Source of the DNA: Martelella mediterranea
Lineage (GTDB): Bacteria > Pseudomonadota > Alphaproteobacteria > Rhizobiales > Rhizobiaceae
Direction: 5' to 3'
Length of the DNA stretch: 64,000 nt
NCBI RefSeq assembly: GCF_021021415.1
Contig: NZ_JAINWJ010000004.1
Span: 1 to 64,000 of the forward strand
This document shows positions 8,177-17,297 of the stretch, one piece after another (position 1 is the stretch's first letter; every line of letters begins with the position of its first letter). Made by a program: the position numbers and the translations under genes. The notes under the pieces are model-generated. The model ran no database searches and had not been told where the DNA came from. It saw only the letters and a program-made list of their open reading frames with translations.

Positions 8177-10315
8177 ATGAATTATTCAATACGCAATCTG
8201 GCCGGACGGGCTTCTCTAAGGGGCTACAGGCTTGCTTTTCTTCTCGGCTGCACGGCGCTTGTCGCGGTCCCTCTGCCCCTTCAGGCCCAGGAGCAGGCGG
8301 AGAACCTGGATGCCGAAAGCGGCGACGTCACGGTTCTGGACCCGGTCTTCGTCTCGGTTGACGGCTATGGTGCCAGCGATGCCAGCTCGATCGTTTCCTT
8401 CGGCAATACCGGCGGCGGCAAGCTGGCGACAGACTTCCTCGACACCGCGGCTTCGGTATCCGTCATCACGTCCAAGGAAATCCAGCAGCGCGACGCCCAG
8501 ACGGTGGAACAGGTGCTCGATTACACCGCCGGCGTGACCACCGACTTCTACGGCTCCGACGACCGCTTCGATTTCTACAAGATCCGCGGCTTCGACGCCT
8601 ATACCTACCGCGACGGCCTTCCGCTTGGCTCGCCCTTCGGGGGCGTCCGCGAGGAGCCTTATGCGTTCGAGCGGGTTGAAGTCCTCAAGGGCGCCGATTC
8701 GACGATCTTCGGCGTCTCCGATCCGGGCGGCACGGTGAATTTCGTGTCCAAGACGCCGCGGAGCGAGCGCTTCGGCGAGGCCTATGTCACTGGCGGCTCC
8801 TATGATCACGCCGAGGTGGGCTTCGACTTCGGCGACAACATCACCGAGGATGACACGCTTTCCTATCGCCTCACCGGCAAGTTCCAGAACGCCGACGCGG
8901 AATACGACTATTCCAATGATGACGAGAGCTTCATCATGGGCGGGCTGACGTGGCGCATCGATGACGCCACCGAGATGACGCTGATCTACGACTATCTCGA
9001 CACCGATGGCACGCCGGGCGGCGGCGGGCACCCGATCGGCTCGGATTTCGACCGCAGCTTCTACCTCGGCGAGCCGGACTACAATTACAACGACGTGACC
9101 CGCAACACCGTCACATGGATGTTCGACCACGATTTCGGCTCGGGACTGACCTTCAGCTCGCGGGCCCGCTATGCGAGCTCCGAGACCGGTTTCGGCTATG
9201 CCTATGTCTATGAGCCGGTCGACAACGGCGACACGATAGCCGACCGCTATTACTTCGGCAGCGCCCGCGACTATGACGATTTCGTTATCGACGCGCATTT
9301 CCAGTACGACACGTTCTTCGCAAATGTCGAAAGCCGCACGCTTGCGGGCCTGCAGTACCAGACCTTCTCCGGCACCAATGACAGCTATTACGATGTCGCG
9401 CCGGGCATTGACTGGACCAACCCGGTCTATTCCGGCGGCCCGAACTACAGCGGGCCCTATGCCAGTACGAAGAATGACCAGAACACGACTTCGGTCTACC
9501 TGCAGCAGGAGTTGACCTTCTCCGAAAAGCTGATCGCCTCGGTCGGCCTGCGCAACGACTGGCTGGATCTGGAACAGCGCAACCAGCTCACCGGCATCAC
9601 GACCAGCGGCGACTACAGCGAGTTTACCGGCCGCGCGGGGCTGACCTACCGGATCACCGACGAAGTCTCGACCTATGCGAGCTATGCCCAGTCGGTGGCG
9701 CCGCCGACGCTCGGGATCGATCCGGAGCGGGGCGAGCAGTATGAGGTCGGCGTCAAATACGCCCCGCTCGCCTTCCCGGCGCTGCTCAGCGCCTCGGTCT
9801 ATGATCTGACCAAGACCAACATCACTGTCACCAATCCCGCGACCAGCATGCAGGAATCGATCGGCGAGGCGCGGGTGCGCGGCATCGATCTGGAAGCCAA
9901 GGCCGAACTGCCGCATAATTTCAGCCTCACGGCGGCCTATTCCTACATGATGTCGGACATCGTCGAAAACGGCGCGAGCGGCAATGTCGGCAACGAGCTC
10001 GGTTTCGTGCCGAACAATGTCGCATCCTTGTGGGTGGATTATACGCTGGCAGGCGAAGGCCGGCGCGGCGACATGACCTTCGGCCTCGGCGCGCGCTACC
10101 AGAGCTCCTACTATTTCGGCGAGGACAACGCGGTCAAATCCGACCCCAACATCACCTTCGATGCCGCCTTCAGCTATGATGTCGCCGAACACACGACCCT
10201 TCAGGTCAACGCCACCAACCTCTTCAACGAGAAATATGTCGCCTATGGCGGCTACGGCGCCGACTGGTACAATCAGGGCCGCGCGGTTTATGTGACGCTG
10301 CGCCAGGCATGGTGA
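8177..10315 (+). CDS. TonB-dependent siderophore receptor (FhuA/FoxA-like)
   Basis: This outer-membrane gated channel takes up a ferric siderophore using TonB energy. From the ATG at 8177 the protein has 712 residues, with a signal peptide cut after LQA near residue 36. An in-frame start at 8126 would only lengthen the leader. The plug domain includes SVSVITSKEIQQRDAQTVEQ, YKIRGF and VEVLKGADSTIFG with GGTVNFVSK. A 22-strand-type barrel follows and ends in VTLRQAW with the expected aromatic C-terminus. It is divergent from the ABC importer. No siderophore synthesis genes are nearby, so the ligand may come from other microbes; the ligand itself is unknown. Confidence 0.92.
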   Translation: MNYSIRNLAGRASLRGYRLAFLLGCTALVAVPLPLQAQEQAENLDAESGDVTVLDPVFVSVDGYGASDASSIVSFGNTGGGKLATDFLDTAASVSVITSKEIQQRDAQTVEQVLDYTAGVTTDFYGSDDRFDFYKIRGFDAYTYRDGLPLGSPFGGVREEPYAFERVEVLKGADSTIFGVSDPGGTVNFVSKTPRSERFGEAYVTGGSYDHAEVGFDFGDNITEDDTLSYRLTGKFQNADAEYDYSNDDESFIMGGLTWRIDDATEMTLIYDYLDTDGTPGGGGHPIGSDFDRSFYLGEPDYNYNDVTRNTVTWMFDHDFGSGLTFSSRARYASSETGFGYAYVYEPVDNGDTIADRYYFGSARDYDDFVIDAHFQYDTFFANVESRTLAGLQYQTFSGTNDSYYDVAPGIDWTNPVYSGGPNYSGPYASTKNDQNTTSVYLQQELTFSEKLIASVGLRNDWLDLEQRNQLTGITTSGDYSEFTGRAGLTYRITDEVSTYASYAQSVAPPTLGIDPERGEQYEVGVKYAPLAFPALLSASVYDLTKTNITVTNPATSMQESIGEARVRGIDLEAKAELPHNFSLTAAYSYMMSDIVENGASGNVGNELGFVPNNVASLWVDYTLAGEGRRGDMTFGLGARYQSSYYFGEDNAVKSDPNITFDAAFSYDVAEHTTLQVNATNLFNEKYVAYGGYGADWYNQGRAVYVTLRQAW

Positions 10316-10327
10316 GAAAAGGGATGC

Positions 10328-10359
10328 GCCATCGCGCGCCGGTCAGCGCGCGCTATGGC
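10328..10359. terminator. Hairpin between convergent receptor and AraC genes
   Basis: GCCAT-c-GCGCGC pairs with GCGCGC-t-ATGGC around an 8-nt loop, with one mismatch, just after the receptor stop and overlapping the end of the AraC gene. There is no clear T-run on either strand, so intrinsic termination is uncertain. Confidence 0.35.
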
Positions 10360-11227
10360 GCGCCGACTTGCGCCAGGCTGCCGGCGTTTCTCCGGTGACC
10401 TGGCGAAACACGCGGGTGAGGTGCGCCTGATCGGAAAAGCCGAGCTCGGTGGCGGCATCGGCTACGCTGATGTCGCTTCCGACGAGCAGGTCTTTGGCGC
10501 GTTCGACGCGTCTGGCAAGCTGCCATTGCAGCGGCGTCTTGCCCGTGGTCTGCCGGAAGACTTCCGAAAACCAGCTTTCCGAAAGCCCGACGGTCTCTGC
10601 CATCTCGGCAACCGTCATGCGCGCGTGGGGCGATGCTTCGAAGCGCGATATCAGCCGGTTCATCTGCGCCTCGGTGATCCGGCCGCCGGAAGCGCGCTCT
10701 CCGGCATCGGTGGGTATGTCCAGCAGCGCGGTCGCGAGGCTGCCGACAAGGCTTTCGGCATAGAGCGAATGGCGGGCGGGATTTGCCACCTCGTCGACGA
10801 TCATGCCCGCCAGCGTGCCGATCGGACCGATATCATGGGTTTCCGCCGGGCGGCGTAAAACGGCGCGGGCTGCGGAGGTGCCGAGCGATGGCGCGATGAA
10901 GCGCAGCAGCCTGTCCTCATGCAGATGAAGATCGAGATGGGAAAAGCGATGCCGGGCGGTGAACTGCGTCCACATCGGAACACCCGCGGGTACGTAGATC
11001 GCCCGCGTCAGCGGCCGTTCATGGCCGGAAAACGCGCCATTGCGGTTCGAGACGCGAATGCAATCCGAGACATCGTTGAAGAAGATGACGATCCGCGGAT
11101 CCGGCGAAAGATAATAGGCGTTCGCGTCCCGATCGCCCTCGGCCTCCCAATAGACGCCGACAAGACCGTCAAGTCCGCGCCACTGGACCGGCGCGACCGG
11201 CCGAATGCCTTTCGTATGGCTCAACAT
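10343..11227 (-). CDS. AraC-family regulator, probably of the siderophore system
   Basis: This 294-residue regulator has an N-terminal sensing domain and a C-terminal double helix-turn-helix (about 190-285) containing MTVAEMAETVGLSESWFSEVFRQ and ISVADAATELGFSDQAHLTRVFRQ. AraC regulators beside TonB receptors (PchR, YbtA, AlcR types) usually sense the ferric siderophore and activate uptake, and that role is inferred here. The ATG at 11227 is chosen over an in-frame TTG at 11245; neither has a strong ribosome site. A TGA-N9-TCA iron box lies about 120 bp upstream, so the regulator gene itself may be iron-controlled. Confidence 0.85.
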   Translation of the reverse strand: MLSHTKGIRPVAPVQWRGLDGLVGVYWEAEGDRDANAYYLSPDPRIVIFFNDVSDCIRVSNRNGAFSGHERPLTRAIYVPAGVPMWTQFTARHRFSHLDLHLHEDRLLRFIAPSLGTSAARAVLRRPAETHDIGPIGTLAGMIVDEVANPARHSLYAESLVGSLATALLDIPTDAGERASGGRITEAQMNRLISRFEASPHARMTVAEMAETVGLSESWFSEVFRQTTGKTPLQWQLARRVERAKDLLVGSDISVADAATELGFSDQAHLTRVFRQVTGETPAAWRKSARHSAR

Positions 11228-11348
11228 CGAATGCCGATAGGTCAAGACAGGTTACCGTTTTCAAAGTGTTGGCCCATGCGCTGCCGCCAATGGAACATGA
11301 CGATACCGTAAGCCGCTTCTGCGCTTCGATCGGGTTCAGACAGTTACT

Positions 11349-11363
11349 TGACTATAAATATCA
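11349..11363. promoter_or_regulatory. Third candidate RirA operator, upstream of the AraC gene
   Basis: TGA-CTATAAATA-TCA lies in an AT-rich intergenic stretch. The flanks (ACT before, TATT after) resemble those of the box at 8055-8081. It could control the AraC gene, transcribed leftward. Confidence 0.5.
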
Positions 11364-11429
11364 TATTTTCCACATGCGCAAGCATCGGTTCCCGCTGCTT
11401 GTGGTTGTCGCCCCCGCAGGGGCCTGCCC

Positions 11430-11701
11430 GCCGTGATGCCGATCGCAACGCCGTCGGGGTCTATCGCGGGCTGCAGGAGGCGAAGCTCTCAATCCCGTGG
11501 GATGTTCAGGTCGTGGCTTTCAATGACAGCTCGATTGCGCAAATGCTTGTGCCCGAACTTTCCACGCTGCGTCTTGAAGCCGGCGTTATCGGTGAGACAT
11601 CCGTTGACCTGCTGATGGAACGCCACGCGGGCCGCAAGGCGGCAAAATATGTACAAATTACACCGACCATCATCGAGCGTGGCAGCACGTTGAAACCGTG
11701 A
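11430..11701 (+). pseudogene. C-terminal remnant of a LacI-family regulator
   Basis: The last 90 or so codons encode the end of a periplasmic-binding-like effector domain: AVGVYRGLQEAKLSIPWDV, VVAFNDSSIAQMLVPELSTL and GETSVDLLMERHAGRK, then IIERGST. There is no DNA-binding domain or first half. The upstream sequence is non-coding, so this is a 5'-truncated relic. No function is expected. Bases 11702-11890 hold nothing recognisable. Confidence 0.75.
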
Positions 11702-11890
11702 TTTTGTCGTTTCGGCAGTTTGTCCAACAGCTTGCGCCGCCGCTCTTATCCGGCGAGGCCCGCGCAGCGCCTCCTTCGGCTCCGGCATTTGATCAGCCTG
11801 GTGCAGACCAGCGATGAGGCCCTGACGCTTTGCATACACATGGCAAGCGCGAACCTGGTCGTCAATCGAGGCGTCTGCTCTTTCGCGATT

Positions 11891-12694
11891 CTAGACGATC
11901 TCGACATTCACGTTCGATGCGCGCATTAACTCGAGTTCTTTGGGTGGGATGTCGCCAGTCAGGATCACGAGGTCGAAATCCGTGATTTCCGCGACATAGT
12001 TCAGGGCGCTGAACTGAAACTTGGTCGCATCGGCGAGCAGAATCCGCCGTCGGGCGACCTGCATCATTGTCTGTTTGGCGCGGACAACGATTTCGTCGGG
12101 CGTGTAGAGCGACAGCCCCTGGATCGTGGTCGTCGACAGGATCGCTACGTCTACATGATAGGAGCGCATGGCTTTTTCGCAATTGGCTCCGAAATAGCCG
12201 TGATAGCCCGGGTGATATCGTCCGCCCGTCGATACCAAATCGATGTCCGGTGTTTGCCGCAACCGCTCAAGGATCGGCGCGGCGTTGGTGACAACAGTTA
12301 ACGGCGAGACCTCTTCAAGATAGTCGGTAAGGTGGAATGTGGTGGTGCTGTCGTCGATCATGACAGCATTTCCGGGCTCAAGATGGGCGATAGCGGCGCG
12401 TGCGAGCCGCTTCTTGTCCTCCACATTCTTGCGTCCACGGTAGTTGTAGCTGCTCTCGAACAACAGCGACTTTTCTGCTGAAACCGACCCCCGCAATCTA
12501 CGCGCGAGACCTTCTGCCTCAAGCACGGAAAGATCGCGGTGGACAGTCATCAGACTGACGTTGAGCATTTCGGCCAGATCCCGAATCTGGATCGATGAAC
12601 CGCTCATCAGAAACTGGATGATCTTGGTCCGTCGCCGTTCCGCCTTCGAGGGTGTTGCCTCGGGGTCGACGTCCAAATTGTTATGATCGCTCAT
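11891..12694 (-). CDS. DeoR-family transcriptional regulator
   Basis: This repressor-type regulator carries an N-terminal helix-turn-helix (IRDLAEMLNVSLMTVHRDLS) and a DeoRC sugar-phosphate sensor domain, here with IDDSTTTFHL in place of the usual DSGTT loop, and VAILSTTTIQ. From the ATG at 12694, preceded by GAGAGAAG, it has 267 residues; upstream in-frame starts lack a good site. It is divergent from the sugar-alcohol operon starting at 13100. DeoR proteins commonly repress such operons until a phosphorylated intermediate accumulates, and this is inferred here. Confidence 0.85.
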   Translation of the reverse strand: MSDHNNLDVDPEATPSKAERRRTKIIQFLMSGSSIQIRDLAEMLNVSLMTVHRDLSVLEAEGLARRLRGSVSAEKSLLFESSYNYRGRKNVEDKKRLARAAIAHLEPGNAVMIDDSTTTFHLTDYLEEVSPLTVVTNAAPILERLRQTPDIDLVSTGGRYHPGYHGYFGANCEKAMRSYHVDVAILSTTTIQGLSLYTPDEIVVRAKQTMMQVARRRILLADATKFQFSALNYVAEITDFDLVILTGDIPPKELELMRASNVNVEIV

Positions 12695-13099
12695 CGCTTC
12701 TCTCGTTGAATTTAACATTTTCTTGTATCGAACAATTTCCGGTCTCTGTCTAATCTTTTCTGAAATCACCACTGAAATTAAAAATAAATAATTAAAAACA
12801 ATGGATTAATAATGGCGATGTATCGTCGAACGCTCTGAAATGCGCAACGCTCTTCGAAACAGAAATATCCGAAATGTTGTTACGCAACAAATTTTCCGAT
12901 AAATGAAACAAAATTATTGATATCTCTAACCCGCGCTGTTAGCGTTTACCCATCCGGTGTCGGCAGATCCTGAGATCGCTCGGGATTTCGTCGAAAGGTG
13001 GAAATGGCGGTTCCCGTCAGCGAGCGTTGACGTTCGGTTCCGCTCGAAAAGCGTATGACGAACAGACAGCCGCCAATGCGCGGCGAGAGTGAGGGTTGA
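12695..13099. promoter_or_regulatory. Divergent AT-rich control region (DeoR / sugar-alcohol operon)
   Basis: This 405-bp stretch has no gene and is clearly richer in A+T between about 12700 and 12930 than its surroundings. An inverted repeat TGTTG-ttacg-CAACA at 12875-12889 is the best operator candidate. Bases 12930-13099 look neutral. I could not place a convincing -35/-10 pair. Confidence 0.5.
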
Positions 13100-13987
13100 G
13101 TGGCAGATCTGGACGATATCAAGGACGGCAAGGACTGGGGGCGGGAGCGACCGGCGGATACCTCGCGTTTCTTTCTTAAAGGCAATGCGCATCACGATTG
13201 GGGTATGAAGGCGCGCCTTTCGCAGATTTTCCGTCCTGACACGGGCCGGACGGTCATGCTTGCCTTCGATCACGGCTATTTCCAGGGGCCCACCACCGGT
13301 CTTGAGCGGCTCGATCTGACGATCGCACCCCTTGCCGAGCATGCCGATGTTTTGATGTGCACGCGGGGCGGCCTGCGCAGCTCGATTCCGCCGGAAGTCC
13401 GCAAGCCTGTCGTTCTGCGCTGTTCTGCCGGCAACTCGATCCTGACCGAGCTTTCCAATGAGCTGGTCAGCGTGGAAATTGATGATGCAATCCGTCTGGG
13501 CGCGACCGCAATGGCGGCGCAGGTCTATATCGGCGCGGAATATGAGCACAAGTCCATCGCCAATGTCGTGAAGCTGATCGATACCGGCACCCGCTATGGC
13601 ATTCCGACAATGGCCGTCACCGGCGTCGGAAAGTCGATGGCGCGCGATGCACGCTATTTCGGCCTTGCCACCCGCATCGCCGCCGAAGTCGGCGCACAAT
13701 TCGTCAAGTCCTACTACGTTGACGAAGGCTTCGAGCGCATCACCCTTGGTTGCCCGGTGCCGATCGTGATCGCCGGCGGCAAGAAGCTGCCGGAACGCGA
13801 CGCGCTTGAAATGGCATACCGCGCCATCGACCAGGGCGCAGCCGGCGTCGATATGGGGCGCAATGTTTTCCAGTCGACGGATCCGGTAGCCATGCTCACC
13901 GCGCTCGCCGCTGTCGTGCATGAGGGGCGAACCGGCGAAGAAGGCTACGAGCTTTTCCAGGATCTGCGGAACAAGACGACGGGTTGA
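13100..13987 (+). CDS. LsrF-like class I aldolase/thiolase (DeoC/FbaB fold)
   Basis: The 295-residue protein is close to E. coli LsrF over its whole length: [13 protein letters not shown] at the start, [34 protein letters not shown] and [18 protein letters not shown]. Lysine 203 ([14 protein letters not shown]) sits at the Schiff-base position of this fold. LsrF acts on phosphorylated autoinducer-2, but no lsrK, lsrR or lsrG is nearby, so here it probably cleaves or transfers carbon from a ketose phosphate made by the kinase and dehydrogenase of this operon. The start is GTG. It is the first gene of a seven-gene plus-strand operon. Confidence 0.85.
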   Translation: MADLDDIKDGKDWGRERPADTSRFFLKGNAHHDWGMKARLSQIFRPDTGRTVMLAFDHGYFQGPTTGLERLDLTIAPLAEHADVLMCTRGGLRSSIPPEVRKPVVLRCSAGNSILTELSNELVSVEIDDAIRLGATAMAAQVYIGAEYEHKSIANVVKLIDTGTRYGIPTMAVTGVGKSMARDARYFGLATRIAAEVGAQFVKSYYVDEGFERITLGCPVPIVIAGGKKLPERDALEMAYRAIDQGAAGVDMGRNVFQSTDPVAMLTALAAVVHEGRTGEEGYELFQDLRNKTTG

Positions 13988-14051
13988 GGTCGCAGGCGTC
14001 GACACCGGGGCCGGGCCGCCGGCCCCGAAAACTTGAAATCAGGGACATGGC

Positions 14052-16007
14052 ATGAAAAACCTCTGGGACGAGGCCGAGGCTGCAAAGGCGAAGACAGGTT
14101 TGGATCTGCGCGCCTATTCTTCGCGATTGATCGGGCGCGATCGCTCCCTGGTCCTGCATGGCGGTGGCAATACTTCCTTCAAAGGAGCAGTCGCCGACCG
14201 TTTCGGCGCTTCGAAGCAGGTCATCTGGGTGAAGGCCAGCGGCTACGATCTGGGCACGATGGGCGTCGAGGGCTTCACCGCGCTTGAACTTCCCGCCCTT
14301 TTGGCGCTCGCCGAGCTCGAAAGTCTGTCCGATAGCGACATGGTTGCCGAGGTCAAGCGCGCGCGCCTTGATCCGCAAGCCGCGGCTGCCTCCATCGAGG
14401 CGATCGTTCATGCTCTCGTTCCCGCACCCTATGTCGATCATTCCCACGCTGATGGCGTGCTGACGATTTCCAACAGCGTCAACGGCACAGCATTGCTGCG
14501 CGAGATCTACGGGCCGCGCGTGATGATCCTGCCTTATGTAAAGCCGGGATTTGATCTGGCACGCCAGATGCGCGAAGCGATCCTCTCGTCCGGGCTGGCC
14601 GAGACCGATGCGATCATCCTTGAGCATCACGGTGTTTTCACCTGGGGCGAGACTGCGCGTGAAAGCTATGATCGCATGGTGGCGGTCTGCACACGCGCGG
14701 AAGAATGGCTCGCCGAGCATGTGCGGTCCTTGCCGGAGGCGGGAGAGAGCGAGGCCGATCCCGTGGCGATTGCCGATCTGCGTGGCCGCGTCAGCCGAAT
14801 GGCCGGACGGGCCATGATCTCGCGGCCCTCGACAGCCCTGCCGGTCGAAGAGATTGAAGAAATCGGCAGGCTGTCCCGCAACGGCACGCTGACCCCCGAA
14901 CATGTCATTCACAACAAGCCGTTCCCGGTCGTTGTCGGCGAGACCGTCGAGCTGGCGCTTGAGAAATTCGCTTCTGAATACCGCGCCTATGTCGCGCGCG
15001 GCAATGATGACACCCTGCTGCCCCTGCCGCCGCATCCCCATTGGGCAATCCTGTCCGACGGTTCGGTGCGCAGCTTCGGACCGGGGCTGGCGCGGGCGGG
15101 TGTTTCCGCCGATGTCGCCGCAGCCAATTTGATGGCCCTGCGTCGCGCCGCCCGCCTCGGCGGCTGGCAGGGCCTCAACGAAGACGATTTGCGGGCACTT
15201 GAATACTGGGAGCTGGAGCAGGCGAAGCTGCGTGCGCAGGGCACGCCGCCGGCGCTGGCGGGAAAGATCGCGGTGATCGGAGGATGCGCCACCGGCATCG
15301 GGCGTGCGACGGCGGTCGCATTGCGCGAACGCGGCGCGGTCGTGGTCGGGCTCGATATCAATCCGGCCGTCGAGGAATTCATGAACCGCCCGGATTTCAG
15401 GGGCGTGACAGTTGACCTCACCGACGAAGCGGAGGTGGCCACCGCATTGCGGCAGACGGTGACCGACTTTGGCGGCATCGACATCCTTGTTTCCAACGTG
15501 GGGATATTCCGCGCCGGAGCGAACATCGAAGTGCTGGAGGACGCGGCGTGGGACGCATCCCTGGCGGTGAACCTGACGTCGCACCGCAAGCTCTTGAAAC
15601 AGGCGATCCCGTTCCTGCGCCACGGCGTCGATCCAAGTGTGGTCTTTATCGGCTCGCGCAATGTCATGGCGCCAGGCGCCGGCGCGGCCGCCTATTCCGT
15701 CTCCAAGGCCGGGCTGACGCAGTTGATGCGGGTGGCCGCCCTCGAACTGGCATCCGAGGGGATCAGGGTCAATGCGATCCATCCCGACGGGGTCTTCGAT
15801 ACCGATCTGTGGACGCCGGAGGCGCTGGCGACATCGGCGCGCCGGTATGGGCTGACGATCGAGCAGTACAAGGCGCGCAATCTGATGCAGACCGAGGTTG
15901 TCTCACGGGATGTCGCGCGCGCTGTCGCGGCGCTGGCCGACCAGACATTTTCCCGCACGACGGGAGCGCAGATTCCGGTGGACGGCGGCAATGATCGGGT
16001 CATTTGA
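14052..16007 (+). CDS. Class II aldolase / short-chain dehydrogenase fusion (RhaD-like)
   Basis: This 651-residue two-domain enzyme resembles the rhizobial RhaD fusion. Residues 1 to about 400 form a class II aldolase: HGGGNTSFKG, VDHSHADGV and LEHHGVFTWGE carry the metal-binding histidines. Residues about 412-651 form an SDR domain with the NAD motif GGCATGIGRATA, the catalytic YSVSKAG and NAIHPDGVFDTD. It may split a ketose-1-phosphate into DHAP and an aldehyde and oxidise or reduce the aldehyde. No rhamnose isomerase or mutarotase gene is nearby, so rhamnose itself is unlikely. It follows the LsrF-like gene by 64 bp. Confidence 0.88.
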   Translation: MKNLWDEAEAAKAKTGLDLRAYSSRLIGRDRSLVLHGGGNTSFKGAVADRFGASKQVIWVKASGYDLGTMGVEGFTALELPALLALAELESLSDSDMVAEVKRARLDPQAAAASIEAIVHALVPAPYVDHSHADGVLTISNSVNGTALLREIYGPRVMILPYVKPGFDLARQMREAILSSGLAETDAIILEHHGVFTWGETARESYDRMVAVCTRAEEWLAEHVRSLPEAGESEADPVAIADLRGRVSRMAGRAMISRPSTALPVEEIEEIGRLSRNGTLTPEHVIHNKPFPVVVGETVELALEKFASEYRAYVARGNDDTLLPLPPHPHWAILSDGSVRSFGPGLARAGVSADVAAANLMALRRAARLGGWQGLNEDDLRALEYWELEQAKLRAQGTPPALAGKIAVIGGCATGIGRATAVALRERGAVVVGLDINPAVEEFMNRPDFRGVTVDLTDEAEVATALRQTVTDFGGIDILVSNVGIFRAGANIEVLEDAAWDASLAVNLTSHRKLLKQAIPFLRHGVDPSVVFIGSRNVMAPGAGAAAYSVSKAGLTQLMRVAALELASEGIRVNAIHPDGVFDTDLWTPEALATSARRYGLTIEQYKARNLMQTEVVSRDVARAVAALADQTFSRTTGAQIPVDGGNDRVI

Positions 16008-16112
16008 TCCGTCCGGGTCGCGGCATCGAACGAAATGGTGGCCGCTGATCGGCCATCGGGGAGTATCGACAGGATGGTCCTGTCGTTAGAGCAAGCACTA
16101 TAGGAGGATAAG

Positions 16113-17240
16113 ATGCGAAGCTTTCTAATGGGATGCACGGCCCTTGCGGCCCTGTGCGCGACAGCAGGGGCGGTCTCTGCCAAGGATTACACGGTTGCCG
16201 TCATCAGATGGGACCCGAACGACATCTATTTCAACGGCGTTGCGCTTGGCCAGGAACAGGAAGCCAAACGCATCCAGGCCGAAAACGGCGACACCATCAC
16301 ATTCAACGTTTTCGGTGCCAACGATGCCAGCGAGCAATTGAAGGCGCTTCAGGCGCAAGTCGACCGTGGCGTCGACGGTGTTCTGCTGACGCCCTGGCGC
16401 GGCGAGGCCATGCGCAGCATCGTCAAGCGGTTGCAGGAAGCCGATGTTCCCGTGGTGACCACGAATGCCTGGGTTCCCGGCGTCGAACAGACCTTCGTGG
16501 CCTTCGACAATGAAACCGCCGGTCGTCTCGGTGGCGAAGCTTTGGTCAATCGTCTCGACGCGTTGCGCGGCGATGGCTGGAAGGATGAGGGCGGGGTCTT
16601 CATCGAACTGCGCTGCATCATCACCGCGTCGTTCGACATCGCCCGCCACACCGGCTACCGCTCCGTGCTCGATCCGATTGCCGAAGAATATCCGAACGTG
16701 AAGATCGTTGAACAGGAAGCCGGTTGCGACGGCGGCAAGGCGCGCAAGTTCGTCGACGACGTGATTTCTCGCGAGGGGCCAGACCGGATCCTGGCTGTCG
16801 CCAGCATCGATGGCACGATGGGTATCGGCGGCGCTGTTCCCGCCTTCAAGGCACAGGACATGCTCGTGCCTCTCGATGATCCCAAGCATATTCCGGTTGC
16901 AACGATCGACGGCACAGTTCCGGAATTCCAGTCGATGGCCCGCGGCGAGATCGATCATATCTCGGTGCAGCCGGCCACAGGCGAGGGGATCGTCTCCATG
17001 CGGGTTCTCTACGCGTTGATGTCCGGCAACGAATTGCCCTCAGAGGGTGATGTGTTGCTGCCGGGAGAAGATCCGCTGTGGGCGCCGGTCAAGGTGCTTT
17101 CCCCGGAGGCCATCGACGGCTCGTGGTACCAGACGCAGGCCTACAGCGTCCCGGGCGATGCCAGTTACGATGACGAGCGCAACTGGGCAAACGCGATGTC
17201 GGTCGAACAGACGGGCGAGATGCCCGATTTCGGCAAGTAA
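16113..17240 (+). CDS. Sugar ABC transporter substrate-binding protein (RbsB-like)
   Basis: This 375-residue periplasmic binding protein of the ribose/autoinducer class has a signal peptide ending VSA near residue 23. The type I fold shows NDIYFNGVALGQEQEA, DRGVDGVLLTPWRG and VAFDNETAGRLGGEAL. A strong ribosome site (AGGAGG) precedes the ATG. It probably binds a sugar or sugar alcohol for the importer made by the next two genes. A hairpin follows the stop codon. The ligand cannot be read from the sequence. Confidence 0.9.
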   Translation: MRSFLMGCTALAALCATAGAVSAKDYTVAVIRWDPNDIYFNGVALGQEQEAKRIQAENGDTITFNVFGANDASEQLKALQAQVDRGVDGVLLTPWRGEAMRSIVKRLQEADVPVVTTNAWVPGVEQTFVAFDNETAGRLGGEALVNRLDALRGDGWKDEGGVFIELRCIITASFDIARHTGYRSVLDPIAEEYPNVKIVEQEAGCDGGKARKFVDDVISREGPDRILAVASIDGTMGIGGAVPAFKAQDMLVPLDDPKHIPVATIDGTVPEFQSMARGEIDHISVQPATGEGIVSMRVLYALMSGNELPSEGDVLLPGEDPLWAPVKVLSPEAIDGSWYQTQAYSVPGDASYDDERNWANAMSVEQTGEMPDFGK

Positions 17241-17247
17241 CATCATT

Positions 17248-17277
17248 GGGCTGCGGGCGCAGGGGCGTTCGCAGTCC
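17248..17277 (+). other. Hairpin between binding-protein and ATPase genes
   Basis: GGGCTGCG pairs with CGCAGTCC (one G-U) around a 14-nt loop. It lies 8 bp after the binding-protein stop and may stabilise its mRNA or partly end transcription. Confidence 0.45.
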
Positions 17278-17297
17278 ATCCTCGAACGGGTATTCAC

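Noticed and set aside
8216-10192. Very long antisense open frame opposite the TonB receptor (and similar ones opposite 13896-15782 and 61974-63341)
   Set aside because: They mirror strong, family-matched genes in GC-rich DNA, have no recognisable motifs or ribosome sites, and are frame shadows.
10328-10359. Firm terminator between receptor and AraC genes
   Set aside because: The stem has a mismatch and no T-run on either strand; reported only as a low-confidence hairpin.
11348-11429. First 27 codons of the open frame containing the LacI relic
   Set aside because: They lack LacI features and lie in intergenic AT-rich DNA with an iron box; homology begins only near 11430.
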